Assembly: GCA_029834535.1 (NCBI GenBank)
Contig: JAQMWT010000054.1
Coordinates: 42,679 to 106,678, forward strand
Direction: 5' to 3'
Origin: Chrysophaeum taylorii
Taxonomy: Eukaryota; Sar; Pelagophyceae; Pelagomonadales; Pelagomonadaceae
Length of the DNA: 64,000 nucleotides
The notes under the pieces are model-generated. The model was not told where the DNA came from. It saw only the letters and a program-made list of their open reading frames with translations, and made no database searches. The position numbers and the translations under genes are program-made. The first letter of the stretch is position 1; each line of letters opens with the position of its first letter. Below, one piece after another: positions 19,301 to 27,773 of this stretch.

Positions 19301-19827
19301 CGCGCTGGACGGCCAACCGCGACGCGGGAACCGCCAAAACCGAAGACGCCCCGGATACAGGAGGCTGGAAACGAATCCATGTCGGCCCCTTTCTCGACAC
19401 GCCCGTTGCCGCCTTCGGCGGCGGCGCCGACATCGTCTGTCGAGGGACCTCCATTCCAGAGCCTCGCGACTTCCGACGATGGCGCCTCGCGCGCCAGCAA
19501 TCCGCCTCCCAGTTGAGACTCCTCGCATCATCTTCATCCTCGTGGAGATCTCAAACACAGATCTCGCCCGACGAAGAACACGCTGCCGAGTGCCACGCTC
19601 CAGCACCGCCCGTAACCCCCGAAGGGCTGATTGAAGGCCCCGCCGAGCCTGCTGCAACCTTTGTCGAACACCAGCAGCCTCCCCGACCACCGCACGAGCC
19701 CATGGCATCGGCACCATTTTCGCAGCGAAAGGGGACAGTAGCTATCTCGAAAAAGAAGCCAGCACAACGAAAGCATCCCGTGGTTCCCATCAAGATCACC
19801 AACGTTCCTCTCGCCCTGTGCGAATAA
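16333..19827 (+). CDS. tubulin-tyrosine-ligase-like protein, TTLL3/8 glycylase type
   Basis: 1164 aa, single exon. Residues 1-420 are charged, largely coiled coil (repeated ERxRATRRRQKEQ, RRRKAKMAS). The TTLL extension and catalytic fold start near 433: GWYPCVRDALIERGWV, FDLKWTL, the VTKVGL segment, then IRNLWIVKPAAKSRGRGI (ATP-grasp Lys), WIVQKYIENQLLI, KFDLRQWVLVTKWNPLTIW (the RQW-WNPLTIWFY run is typical of TTLL3/8), HLVNNSISKN, and the metal-binding WLIEINSSPACDYST near 952. Family members ligate glycine to tubulin side chains in cilia and need ATP and Mg. The chemistry (glycylase against glutamylase) is inferred from similarity to the TTLL3 signature. The C-terminal 160 residues are disordered. 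The gene implies axonemes in this organism. Confidence 0.9.
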   Translation: MDEVLSPALFAVRSWSGRVTYSGKAQDETPAEDVVDSCYDYFPGGNTIGGDDDVVDEAFAAVDWDGEGPVEEVSEEDKSLIQRQQHVATDLGAWFREDYESDEFDAQRQHRELLERMAEKRAAEVEAKMIKEAREARQRATKTHKLAERAAARQAARHVSSHDEHDETTGERDAAREAAEEAARVERVRATRRRQKEQYKRLLEELTHKRRQEEIDRAEAARRRKAKMASTFRSTGMVKTKNAEPVATELAEGAARGSGVRAVRASRQSSDDENNSEAARRRRECNRLVREKQQHHLERLISERRKREEEKAALAQRLARRQKLRTERLLAELGARRSCQPQVEEDGDDNDELAAGAPAPALDAAAAKPESNSSEEDEGHRDPRRRLSAAEQRAMIERLNSTRAASNAQAPAARDFADWKRKRGIEPDKRVFVMTGWYPCVRDALIERGWVQNPDRDSPFFDLKWTLTSQHLRQSTLESWQYANHFQKTRSIVTKVGLSQSLASLQWFARETCDAIYPRCYDLSRSTEARAFVEDFRGLEAMRVLQAIVRLTRGARDRDEPSPPVNDQVYAAAMSVCRRHRRLRTAEDIDDPPGTRENSAAAVYNELLAAVAAALDTSAADAVGAPVRLPELPVPSQIDAALDAHQLQNDAAGGGRGGDHHLGQTVASAEAARREAYRDKQATLRERRARDRVVELAAKPRDAPLDTDQLGEAERLLADLTAHSPQSGLDGMCGGVIRNLWIVKPAAKSRGRGIATFRSLDSLFEYCEMIPPRGSEDASRWKPGGSMWIVQKYIENQLLIANRKFDLRQWVLVTKWNPLTIWFYDECYARFSAAEFSLDDADLRNDYVHLVNNSISKNSRNFHSTVVAENGVEIVDCMWTLDQFRAYMAWRHQQKPFGSGVETSADLFTNVIQPAMQHIVTCALACAQETVEHRHNSWELYGFDFMLDDTSTPWLIEINSSPACDYSTAVTEAFVQRALVDILKVTFDHARWTANRDAGTAKTEDAPDTGGWKRIHVGPFLDTPVAAFGGGADIVCRGTSIPEPRDFRRWRLARQQSASQLRLLASSSSSWRSQTQISPDEEHAAECHAPAPPVTPEGLIEGPAEPAATFVEHQQPPRPPHEPMASAPFSQRKGTVAISKKKPAQRKHPVVPIKITNVPLALCE

Positions 19828-21700
19828 GCACCACTATATTATGTGTAGGCTCTGAGGGAGGCACAGCAGTCCCGCGTTTCTGCGCAACATACTGCGGCCT
19901 GTATAGAGATTGAGCCATTTAGACCACGTTGCTCCGTGGCCTTGACGTTCTTCGAGCATCGTGAGAAGCGCTGACGTCGAATACGAATGACGCTGCCCGA
20001 GTCGAGACTTATGGTGAACTAACTCATAGAACAGCGTGGCTAGTGCCGACGTCGCGTGTGTGCCAAATTTTCCCAGAAACTCAGATCTTAGGAAAATCTC
20101 GTCTGCCGCGATTGGGTGGCGGAGTTATGCCGGCGGCGGTGTACCTACCCGGCTCAAGGAGACTTACTCCTCATCAACTAGACCCGCACCTCGCTGCATT
20201 ATAAACGCATTGAGTGGCTTGCCAGGCAAAAGACGTGCAATATGGGCTAACAACCGCGTAATCTAGTAGTGTCCTAGGATCCCGTCGGAGTGCAGTTCAA
20301 TTTCGTCCACCTATCACACCATAGCCTCGAATAGTCATCGCTTCGATTGGGGACCAAGTCGTTGAATCCACGCCGGCATGCCGGGCCTGTCTAAGACCGC
20401 CAAGTGCCGTCAAAGGTAATAGCGCCAGGCCAGACCTTCTCGTTCGCCGATGTGCGCGTGCTGGGCTTAATTTTTTAATAATTGCCATGGGCGGATCATC
20501 TGCGCTTGCGCATGACCCGCTGGGTGCTCCGGCTTTCGTCGGGCGACGCATCTGCTTGAAATACAGCAGTATGCGGCTCGAAATTTGCTTAATCCGCCTC
20601 TCCCTTTCATTGTTTTGTTTCGCTTTCCCCTGCGGTCACTCACTCTCCTGCGTTAGGACTACGGCGGGCTTGGATTGACGGCAGTCGTGGCGGCATTGCC
20701 TCCGATCTAAGACCCGCCGCCTTCTTCTTTTCTTACTTAGGTTCCTACTCCCACTACTTTTTGCTTCGCCTGCGATACGGTGACGCCGCGGGTACCCAAC
20801 CTCTTGCTATTGGCAGCGTCGTGCTTCTACGTCTGCCTTTATCGCAATCCCTCATTCTAGGTTGCTTGCCGTGATATTGGTAAAATAAAACTCTAAATCC
20901 TGCGCATTAGCCCGAGAGTCGGAGATAGTGCCGAGCGATTGTTGTAGACCACCGTCCCACCATCGTTCACCGTCGTTGAGTGTGATATCTTTCCACCCTT
21001 TCACTTTTTTTTAAGTCATGGCTGGTGTTTCATCCTTGATTTTGAACTCGCAAAGAGAAAGAAAAAAGAAATGAAAAGGCGGATGAATAAATAGTGAATG
21101 AATACATCATAAAATAGGTGGTGATCCGTCAATGATGCCATGCGACCTGCACGCGACATCACAAGCGTGATAAAAGCGCGGACCTCTAAGAAACTACACT
21201 ACTGTCATTTTTTTAAGCCGACTGCTTCGTGTTGGAGGAAAGGGCGGAATTTCGGGAGTTTGTTAAAAGCGGACTACTAAATATGGAAGGGGAGTGCGGA
21301 GGCGCCCGGAAGTTCTACAGCTGCTCCTATCCTACTCCGCTCGAACTGTGGGTCTTTACAAGTACCCGTATCGAGCTCCCTTTCCCGCACGGTCTCACCA
21401 TCGGTCTACGACCGTCCTGGTAGATATTCGCAGTAAGAAAACAACGTGGTGCTGTACCACAACTATGAAGAAGTACCTTTTTACGGCAGACAGACAGACA
21501 GACAGACAGATAGACAGATAGGCAGAGTTGGGAGAGGTGCTGCTTACAGGTGCTGGTCCTTGCGACTCGTAGGCATTAATCCTGATTCAGCGCTGATTGT
21601 GGAGCGACGCTGGCTCGAGTGGATGATGGTGGCCGGGCTGAGTTTTGCGGGGCGAGCTGCGGCGAAGAAGAGAGCGGCGGGCGACGGCGGCGCGCGCGTG
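19828..21700. other. 1.9-kb spacer without a supported gene
   Basis: Only short frames without domains are present. A GACA tetranucleotide tract lies at about 21489-21520. Composition is more AT-rich than the flanking genes. No element ends were recognised. Confidence 0.5.
21489..21520. repeat. (CAGA)n microsatellite
   Basis: Seven to eight CAGA units with two CAGATAGA variants. Confidence 0.9.
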
Positions 21701-22387
21701 TTAGTGGGCGCGGTGCAAGAAGAATTGCTGGAGCTTGAGCTTGGCCTCCTCGGGTAGCTTGTCGTACTCGTCCTCAATCGAGACCGTTTTGGTGTTTTCG
21801 CTGTCCTCGGTCGACAGATCCCCGCTGGTGCCTTTTCTCCCCTTGCGGTTGATGCTGTCGTCGGTGATGCTGCTGACGAGGCTCTCGCCCGACTCGTCGT
21901 CTAACTCACGTTTCTCTTCCTCGACACCAGCTTTGGGATGCTTACGGCGGGGCTTGCTTGCCGCGGAGCTCACCGAAGAGGTCCAGCTCGACGACGAGGT
22001 AGCGTGCGCCGAGCTACGGGGCTTTCGTTTCGAAATTCGTCTCGAGGCCGCCGCGGCCTGGCGCAAACTGTCCTCTTCGAAGGCTTGCTCGAGATAAGTC
22101 TCTGCTGCTTGCTTTTGCCGCCGTTCGATCGCCTTGAGGTCAGTTTCGGCTTGTCGTATCGCCAGCCGACACGTAAGTTTTTCGCAGCACGTCTTGACGA
22201 GTTGGCTCTTGCTCGCGTTCACGTCGTGTGCCGTGTGCAGGACCTCTCCCGTTTTTTTATCGCGGATAATGACGTCGCCAACATACATCGTCCGATGCTT
22301 TGACCGCGAACATCGCGAATGCTCGAAGATGAGATCCCAATGTTTGAACTTACAAACGCGAATGATGCGTTTTAGCTCTGAGCTCAT
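21701..22387 (-). CDS. uncharacterised basic/acidic protein
   Basis: 228 aa from the first ATG in an open frame that continues upstream to 22660 without another ATG. The N-terminal 75 residues look folded: IIRVCKFKHWDLIFEHSRCSR, then a beta-like TMYVGDVIIRDKKTGEVLH, then a helix SQLVKTCCEKLTCRLAIRQAE. This could be a small domain that reads DNA or a modified peptide, but I do not recognise it. A helical Ala/Arg stretch and a Ser/Glu-rich, likely disordered region follow. The C-terminus YDKLPEEAKLKLQQFFLH is an amphipathic helix. The gene is convergent with the TTLL gene across a long spacer. Coding character is moderate (GC-rich third positions in the N-terminal part). Confidence 0.5.
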   Translation of the reverse strand: MSSELKRIIRVCKFKHWDLIFEHSRCSRSKHRTMYVGDVIIRDKKTGEVLHTAHDVNASKSQLVKTCCEKLTCRLAIRQAETDLKAIERRQKQAAETYLEQAFEEDSLRQAAAASRRISKRKPRSSAHATSSSSWTSSVSSAASKPRRKHPKAGVEEEKRELDDESGESLVSSITDDSINRKGRKGTSGDLSTEDSENTKTVSIEDEYDKLPEEAKLKLQQFFLHRAH

Positions 22388-22832
22388 AGCGGCGAGCCGA
22401 AGCGCACAACTGCGATTTGCAGAGAGTGGACCCTTCTGGAGCGGCGCGATGTTCTTGGAGACTTCGCTGCTCGCACGCAGCGGTTCCGAGAACTTAAATG
22501 ATCGAGCTCCTGAAGCTAGGGACAGCCCGCAGCCCGTTGCGAGAACTTGGGTCCGTTTCGAACTATTCTCTTCGATACATCCTGGAAGGCATTCAATATC
22601 ATTCTGAGAAGATTTTGTATGAATATTTTTTATATTGAAGAAGAAGAGATTCCTAGTCAAGGGGCAGAAAAAAAAGCAATCCTTATCACCATTTAGGTGG
22701 CTAAGTGCCCCGCAACGACCGGATTTCGTACGGATTCACGCTTTTATACAATGTATTACAAAAAAGAAATTTCGATTTCGTAGCGATTTCGGTCGTTAGG
22801 AGGCTGACACCGCGCCTGCGCTTGGTCGCGCG

Positions 22833-23985
22833 ATGGCGCAGCGCCCAGAGTACGAAGAGAACCGCTCGCGTGTCGATGTGACCATGGTCTCCGTGCCGAA
22901 CGCTTGGCGCCAGGGCGCAACCCGTGCTGCGGAAATATTCTACTTGCAGCCGACGCTGGGGAGTCGCCATTGTACGACGCAGTCGATGTCGACTTCGATC
23001 AAATGGCTGCGGCCGGCGTGGACACGTTCAGGCCGCTCGGTGAGTTTGTAGGATTGAGTGGAGTTGACGCGGGGACCGCTGACGATGAAGAAGACCAAGA
23101 GTGTCGGGGCGCTTGTGACTTCGTGGATGATCCCGTACGCGAAATCGAGGCATCGTTAGAAGACAGTTGCAGCATCGACCGCAAGCAGCGGACCGTCGTG
23201 GACGCGCTAACAACCAGGCAGTTAGTATGGAGGCGGCTTGCCGAGCCGTGCGCCGCGCGAAAAAGAAAACTACAGAGCGGACGCGCCGCGCGGCGGGAGT
23301 GGAGAAGGCTCCTGCTCGTTTCGAGCAAGGTGCGGAGTTAGAAGAGACGGACGGCTTGATCGTGGCAGGTGTTGATCCGCTTCTTTTCTTTTTTGGATCA
23401 GCAGCTGGCGGCACTTCCATTGCGATCGGAATTCCGGTGTCATTCACGAGCAATGGCACTCCGGGGCTCGCCGAGATCGAACTGAGCGAACTCGTGGATC
23501 CGAAATCGAAGGTCATGCTTCATGCCATGCTGCCCAAAGCGGACTCTGCATCTGTGGACGTACTTGTGTTTTCGCCGTCGTGGACTTGCGGGAAGATCGA
23601 GATCGCCGGTCCTCTAGTCCGACCACTTGATCCAGACCTGAGTCGCGACGACGGCAAGCTCTCCTTCAAAATCGAGCTCAAGCTGCTGGAAGCTACAAAG
23701 ACTCTTCAATGGGAGTCACTTAATGACTCCCATCGATCTCTCATTCGGGAGACGAAGCTCGGCAGGCTTCGGACTCGCAGCATCGGACCCCACGGCTCGT
23801 CACTTCGAAAGTTACGATCACAGCGCCATGCACACAAGCCTTTTCCCAGTCCGACTTCGTCGCCTTCACTCAAAACTTTGAACCCGCGGCCACCGGCGGC
23901 CACGTCGCCTGCTTCTTTCCCTTCTCATAACCGCAACAAGGCAGCTCCGTGCTCATCTGGCACCCGCTGGAGCCAAGCCGATTAG
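22833..23985 (+). CDS. uncharacterised gene, frame-broken or multi-exon
   Basis: Coding-like sequence runs through three frames in turn. From the ATG at 22833 one frame runs to a GTGAGT donor at 23040. A second, overlapping frame reads an acidic stretch (ESPLYDAVDVDFDQM, TADDEEDQE) to about 23200. The third frame, open from 23167 to the stop at 23985, reads FFFGSAAGGTSIAIGIPVSF, AEIELSELVDPKSKVML and TCGKIEIAGPLVRP and ends in a basic Ser/Pro tail. Joining 22833-23039 to 23167 or 23173 (acceptors ACAG and TGCAG) keeps phase, with an intron of 127 or 133 nt. Alternatively short indels have broken an older gene. I do not recognise the product; the 23350-23720 part, with beta-rich segments, is the best supported. 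Confidence 0.4.
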
Positions 23986-24146
23986 GGTTAGCGTTGACGT
24001 ATACTTAAAATCAGTATGCATGTACGTATGTAGAGAGGTTAGGTACCTAAGCTGCAGGAGGGCGGTAATTTTGAAAAATCGACGTGGTGTTAAGGATTGC
24101 TTTTTTTGTTTTTTTTTGCTGCCCCTTGTTGCTAGTAGTGTATTTT

Positions 24147-24446
24147 CCAGCGTTGTGCATTACTAAATGAGTTTAGTAATGTATCGAGCATTACTTACCA
24201 CACCTCTTGAGTAAAGTAATTCGTAAAGTAAAAGTCGAGCCAAGGGGTTATCAATTGTAAAAGTCGAGCCAAGGGGTGTTATCAATTGATAACCCCTTGG
24301 TCGTCGAAAGTAGTACTGTAAAAAAAACTTTACTATCATTTTGAAACGACTGTAAAGTAATGGTAAAGTAAGTAAAATAGGTAAAGTAAAGGAATTTCTT
24401 CGTAATATTTTTCACTAACGTTTGAGTAATAAATGCACAACGCTGG
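24147..24446. mobile_element. 300-bp palindromic MITE/fold-back element
   Basis: The two ends are inverted repeats: CCAGCGTTGTGCATT at 24147 and its complement AATGCACAACGCTGG ending at 24446, continuing imperfectly inward through TACTAAA/TTATTACTC. The centre (about 24228-24302) holds a second, strong palindrome, CCAAGGGGTTATCAATT facing AATTGATAACCCCTTGG, plus a direct copy of the AAGTCGAGCCAAGGGGT unit. Many TAAAGTAA words occur inside. There is no coding capacity. A clear target-site duplication was not seen. It sits directly upstream of a retroelement fragment. Confidence 0.75.
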
Positions 24447-24523
24447 TGTGTTCATTTGGTTTTTGAAGGGTGATTTGATACTTCCCCTTCTTTGTATCGA
24501 TGCCGACGAAAGAAAGCCTAGCA

Positions 24524-24690
24524 ACTTCAAAGTTTAAAGCGGTGCATGTGCGGCGGGAAAGCGATGAGCTGAATGCCCTCATCGACGCGGTACGGGGAGG
24601 TAATGTGCTGGCTAAAATAGAGCTTGAAAGCATCGGAGTAGAGGGTGCGCAGGTGCACGTCGAGTTGTATGCGACAAAAGTCGCGACTGT
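24524..24690 (-). pseudogene. copia integrase fragment (orphan)
   Basis: About 165 bp that match, on the minus strand, the part of the copia integrase region surrounding the HLRTLYS..FKPYFSQH and GIQLIAFPP segments in copies A and B (near 49200-49400 and 52700-52860). It carries several substitutions. It preserves the GTGCGGC/GTACGGC site in its uninterrupted form, without the SINE-like insertion found in copy A. No further parts of the element adjoin it. Confidence 0.8.
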
Positions 24691-24903
24691 AGAGTCATTC
24701 GAAACGCTCCTTGTTTGAATCTAGGTCTCTATCAGGTAAGCAGCCGCCGAAAGTTGTCATGCAATCTTTTTTTTTTCCCAAACAAATAACGCGCGCCGTC
24801 GCACGTTAATCGAAAGTCTGAGCTCTAAGTAGGGGACGACGATTGGAGGAAGAGTGCGCACCTCATCTCCCCACCCAGCCCCAATTGATGATAATCGCTG
24901 GCG

Positions 24904-25524
24904 TCAGGTTTCATCCATGCGGGATGAATCGGGTCTGACGAGAACGTTGAAGTCGAAGGAAAGAAGCGGGGATTCGACGTTTTTAACCGGTACAATGAGC
25001 GGGGAGGGGTCGGGTTGCGCGAGGCGCGGTTCGGCAGAGACGTCGACCCAGCCATCGTCTGGAGTGGCAACGAAAGACCGCATCTGGGCGTCGTCGCGGG
25101 AATAGAGAAGGAGAGTGAAGGTCCCCCCATCTTTCGGCGGTGGCGGGAGCTGCCTGTCGACGAGGTGGAGCTTTATGAGAATGGAGCGCATGAGGTGCTC
25201 GACGTAGGCGACATTGCCAAGATCGTCGAGTTCGCTCGTCGCGGGCGCGTCCCGCACATCGAACACGTATCGTTCGACGACCTCATCGGCGCCGTCGAGG
25301 AGGCACAGCACGACTTTGCCAACGGCGCGCGCTTCGATCAGATTGCGCGCGGCCCTGAGGGTCTCCTGGATGTATCGGTTGAGGTCGGGATGTCGACTCA
25401 TGTGCACTGCGACCCCAAACGCTCTGTGCTTGGCAAAAATCGCGTCGGGATACACCCCCCGCAGCCGCAGGATCGTGTGAATGCAAACCTCGAGGAACTC
25501 GGTGAAGAGCGCGGGTGCTTCCAT
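24904..25524 (-). CDS. REV7: REV7/MAD2L2, HORMA-domain protein
   Basis: 206 aa, single exon, full family length (human MAD2L2 has 211). HORMA hallmarks run in order: FLEVCIHTILRLRGVYP, AFGVAVHMSRHPDLNRYIQ (the very conserved HPxLNxYI), VGKVVLCLLDGADEVVERYVF, VEHLMRSILIKL, GTFTLLLYSRDD, and a C-terminal seat-belt LIVPVKNVESPLLSFDFNVLV. REV7 bridges REV3 and REV1 in translesion polymerase zeta and, in animals, works in shieldin and spindle checkpoint control. It binds partners by closing its seat belt over a short peptide. The ATG at 25524 matches the family N-terminus. Nuclear location is expected. It is divergently arranged with the fucosyltransferase-like gene. Confidence 0.93.
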   Translation of the reverse strand: MEAPALFTEFLEVCIHTILRLRGVYPDAIFAKHRAFGVAVHMSRHPDLNRYIQETLRAARNLIEARAVGKVVLCLLDGADEVVERYVFDVRDAPATSELDDLGNVAYVEHLMRSILIKLHLVDRQLPPPPKDGGTFTLLLYSRDDAQMRSFVATPDDGWVDVSAEPRLAQPDPSPLIVPVKNVESPLLSFDFNVLVRPDSSRMDET

Positions 25525-25890
25525 GCCTAAAACCCTACCATAAAAGAGGCATCAATCCGTTGGTTGTACCGGTCGCCTCCCTTATTCTATCCCGAAGTGC
25601 CTGTTCCGGCTCCGGCTCCTGCCGCCGGCGGCGGCGGCACGGCGGCAAGCGCTGATGATGAGCTGCGGGTGTTAACCGGCCGGTTGTCCTCCCTTCCTCG
25701 CTCACCCCGCTATGCTCTCGCCTTGCTCGATAAGAACGCTCTCTGATCGGCCGCTCGCAGAGATTATTAGTCCTCCCTCTTTCTTCGCGTCCTCACCCTG
25801 CGGCACGCGCGCATTGTTAGATTTAGGTGCAGGTTTGGGGGGAGTGATAGGGGATAGTGTGAATGACGTCATCCATCCTCGGACCCTACC
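25525..25890. other. shared upstream region of REV7 and the glycosyltransferase gene
   Basis: 366 bp between two divergent ATGs. No gene is supported; open frames here lack an ATG. Contains a GGCGGC run near 25624-25645. Confidence 0.5.
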
Positions 25891-26945
25891 ATGGTTTTCT
25901 TGGTTTTGGTTGCTGTCGCAGCAGCAGCGGCGCAAGCGGCGGTCCCGTCGTCGTCGTGCAACTGCAGCGACCGGCCGAACACGATCGTCCTCAGCGGGCA
26001 GGGTCAAGCCGGGCTGGGCGACCGGAAAAAGATGTGAGCCCTCGTCACGCCGCATTTTGCGTGACACCACTAGGATAGCTTTGCGCACTACGGGCGACTC
26101 GCCGAAGCGCTGTGCGCGGAGTTTGCCGTCGAGGCGCCCGTCGAAATGCTCTCGTGGAAGCACAATTCGAATGCGTCGGTACCGGCGTCGAGGTGGTGGG
26201 ACGACTACTTCGACGCGCGGCGAGCCGACGGATCATCGCTGTTGAGCCGGCGACGGGAACGCGTTTCGGGCGTGGTGATCAACCGGTTCCAGGGAGACTT
26301 GTTCGCGCAATACCAAGCGGCGGCGGCGGCTCCGGGGCCGTTTGTGTGGGACCTCGCGGAATACTATTGGGCTCACGGCACGGCTCGCCACGCGCCGCGA
26401 CTCTGGGAAGCCGTCGACGCCAAGCTTCGAGGCTGTTCCGAAGTCAAGTTTGGCGAGTCACGATCTGTCTCGCTCTTTGTCAGAGAATTTGTCGCACGCT
26501 CGGCGCTTGGCGCGTCCTTCGCCACCGTGTGCGTAGTAATAATCGCGTCGCGCTCGAGAGAACGTACGACGCCCGTAGGCACGTCCGGCGGACGGACAAC
26601 GTCGAGAGGTGCAACTCGTCCGTCCCATTGGTCGTGGCGAAAGTCGCGTGCGACTTGGTTCTCGAGGTGCCACGCACCCTCGTCGTCTTCACCGACGACG
26701 CGAACCGCGACGGATACGTGTCAGAGCTCCTCGCGGCGCTACGCGCCGAATTTTCCCCCGCCGTGTTCGCCACCGTCCTGTGGGGCGACGCCCTCCTCCT
26801 CGAGCTCGCCGCCGCCGCGCACGGACGACAGGCCGGTCGCGACAATTATCTGCTCTACGAGGTCAGCCTGGAAATCCGGCGACGCGCGGCGCGCGATCTC
26901 GACATCGACAGGCACAAGCACTGCACCAAGTGTTTTAATAAGTAA
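25891..26945 (+). CDS. secretory fucosyltransferase-like glycosyltransferase with HxRRxD motif
   Basis: Three exons, 25891-26033, 26079-26528 and 26579-26945, giving 319 aa. Introns are 45 and 50 nt, start GTGAGC and GTGCGT and end TAG. The splices restore a continuous protein whose key motif spans the second join: ASFATV + HVRRTDNVERCN (residues about 199-210). An H-x-R-R-x-D/N loop of this kind binds the sugar nucleotide in GT23/GT65/GT68 fucosyltransferases. The first residues MVFLVLVAVAAAAAQA form a signal peptide or anchor, so the enzyme would enter the ER/Golgi. Other segments: the GQGQAGLGDRKKIFAHYGRL turn (P-loop-like start of a GT-B fold), WWDDYF, and LVVFTDDANRDGYVSELLAAL. The gene ends 46 bp from the stop of COQ4, which runs in the opposite direction. 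Exact donor and acceptor are unknown. Confidence 0.65.
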
Positions 26946-26991
26946 GAAAAAGGACCCCCGCCGTCCGTCATAAATATTATTATGTTCCTCC

Positions 26992-27707
26992 CTACTTGGG
27001 GGCCGGGGTGAGGGAGAGGGAGGCACGAAGCGCGTCGAGCGGGGTCTCGAGCTCGGCCTCGTAGTGCACCGAAAGTAAGAGCGTTGCCCTCTGGCCCTCG
27101 CGCAGGGCCCAGGGGATATATTTGGTCCTGCGGGAATGCAATTTATTTCGACGACAACTGGTTTACTCGCTCACGCGAGCTTGGCGCGCTGGCGCGGCCC
27201 GAGTCTGAGCGGCCCAAACACCGCCGAGAGCGCTGCCACAGGGAGTCCGGTCTGGACCAGCTCGAACCACTTGAGACCGAGTTCGCCGAGGACGGTGGGC
27301 GGCAGACCGCACAGGACGTGCCAGAAATCGTGGACTTGCCGATACCTGAGCACGACGTACGCGAGTTCCTCGTCGTCGACGAGAGCCACCGGGGACCGGT
27401 CGTCCGGGTCAAAACGATGACGGCTCAGAAAGGCCTCGTAGGCCGCGCCAAAGCTACCCGGGGGGCACCCGCGCGTGTCGATGGCGCTCGTGACGACCGG
27501 CCGCTCGGCGAGGAGCCGCCGCCCGCCCTCGCTCGACCGGAGGCGCGACCGGAGTCGCTCGAGGGCGACGCGACCCGTGACCTCCCCCAGCGCCGCGATC
27601 ATGTCGGCGCGCGCGGGGTTCGCGAGAGCCCGCACCGCCGCCGCGCCGGCGACCACCACCTTCTGCGCGCTGGTCGTCGGGATGTGGCCGCGGTACAAAG
27701 GAGGCAT
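26992..27707 (-). CDS. COQ4: COQ4, ubiquinone biosynthesis protein
   Basis: Two exons on the minus strand, 27707-27175 and 27127-26992, 222 aa. The 47-nt intron begins GTGAGC and ends CGCAG. The protein opens with MPPLYRGHIPTTSAQK (family: Y.GHIPT...QK), then NPARADMIAALGEVTG, RHRFDPDDRSPVALVDDEELAYV and the metal-binding HD-x3-H-x11-E signature VHDFWHVLCGLPPTVLGE. GLKWFELVQTGLP and GPLRLGPRQR follow. Exon 2 supplies the family end, TKYIPWALREGQRATLLLSVHYE. COQ4 is a matrix-side mitochondrial protein that organises the coenzyme Q synthome and has been linked to the C1 decarboxylation-hydroxylation step. No clear presequence precedes the first conserved residue here; an upstream in-frame extension lacks presequence character. 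It is divergent from the JmjC-MYND-FKBP gene. Confidence 0.93.
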
Positions 27708-27773
27708 TTCTTTATTTGTGTGGGGGGGTGGGTACCTAGCGGTCGTGCTGCGCCGGAAATAATAAATCATTGT
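27708..27773. promoter_or_regulatory. 66-bp bidirectional promoter between COQ4 and the JmjC fusion gene
   Basis: Only 66 bp separate the two divergent start codons. Either the start sites overlap the genes or 5' UTRs are very short. It includes a G run and GGTACC. No TATA box is evident. Confidence 0.5.

Noticed and set aside
27084-27773. N-terminal extension of the JmjC fusion frame
   Set aside because: The upstream 690 bp are antisense to the two COQ4 exons; the JmjC gene starts sensibly at the ATG 27774.
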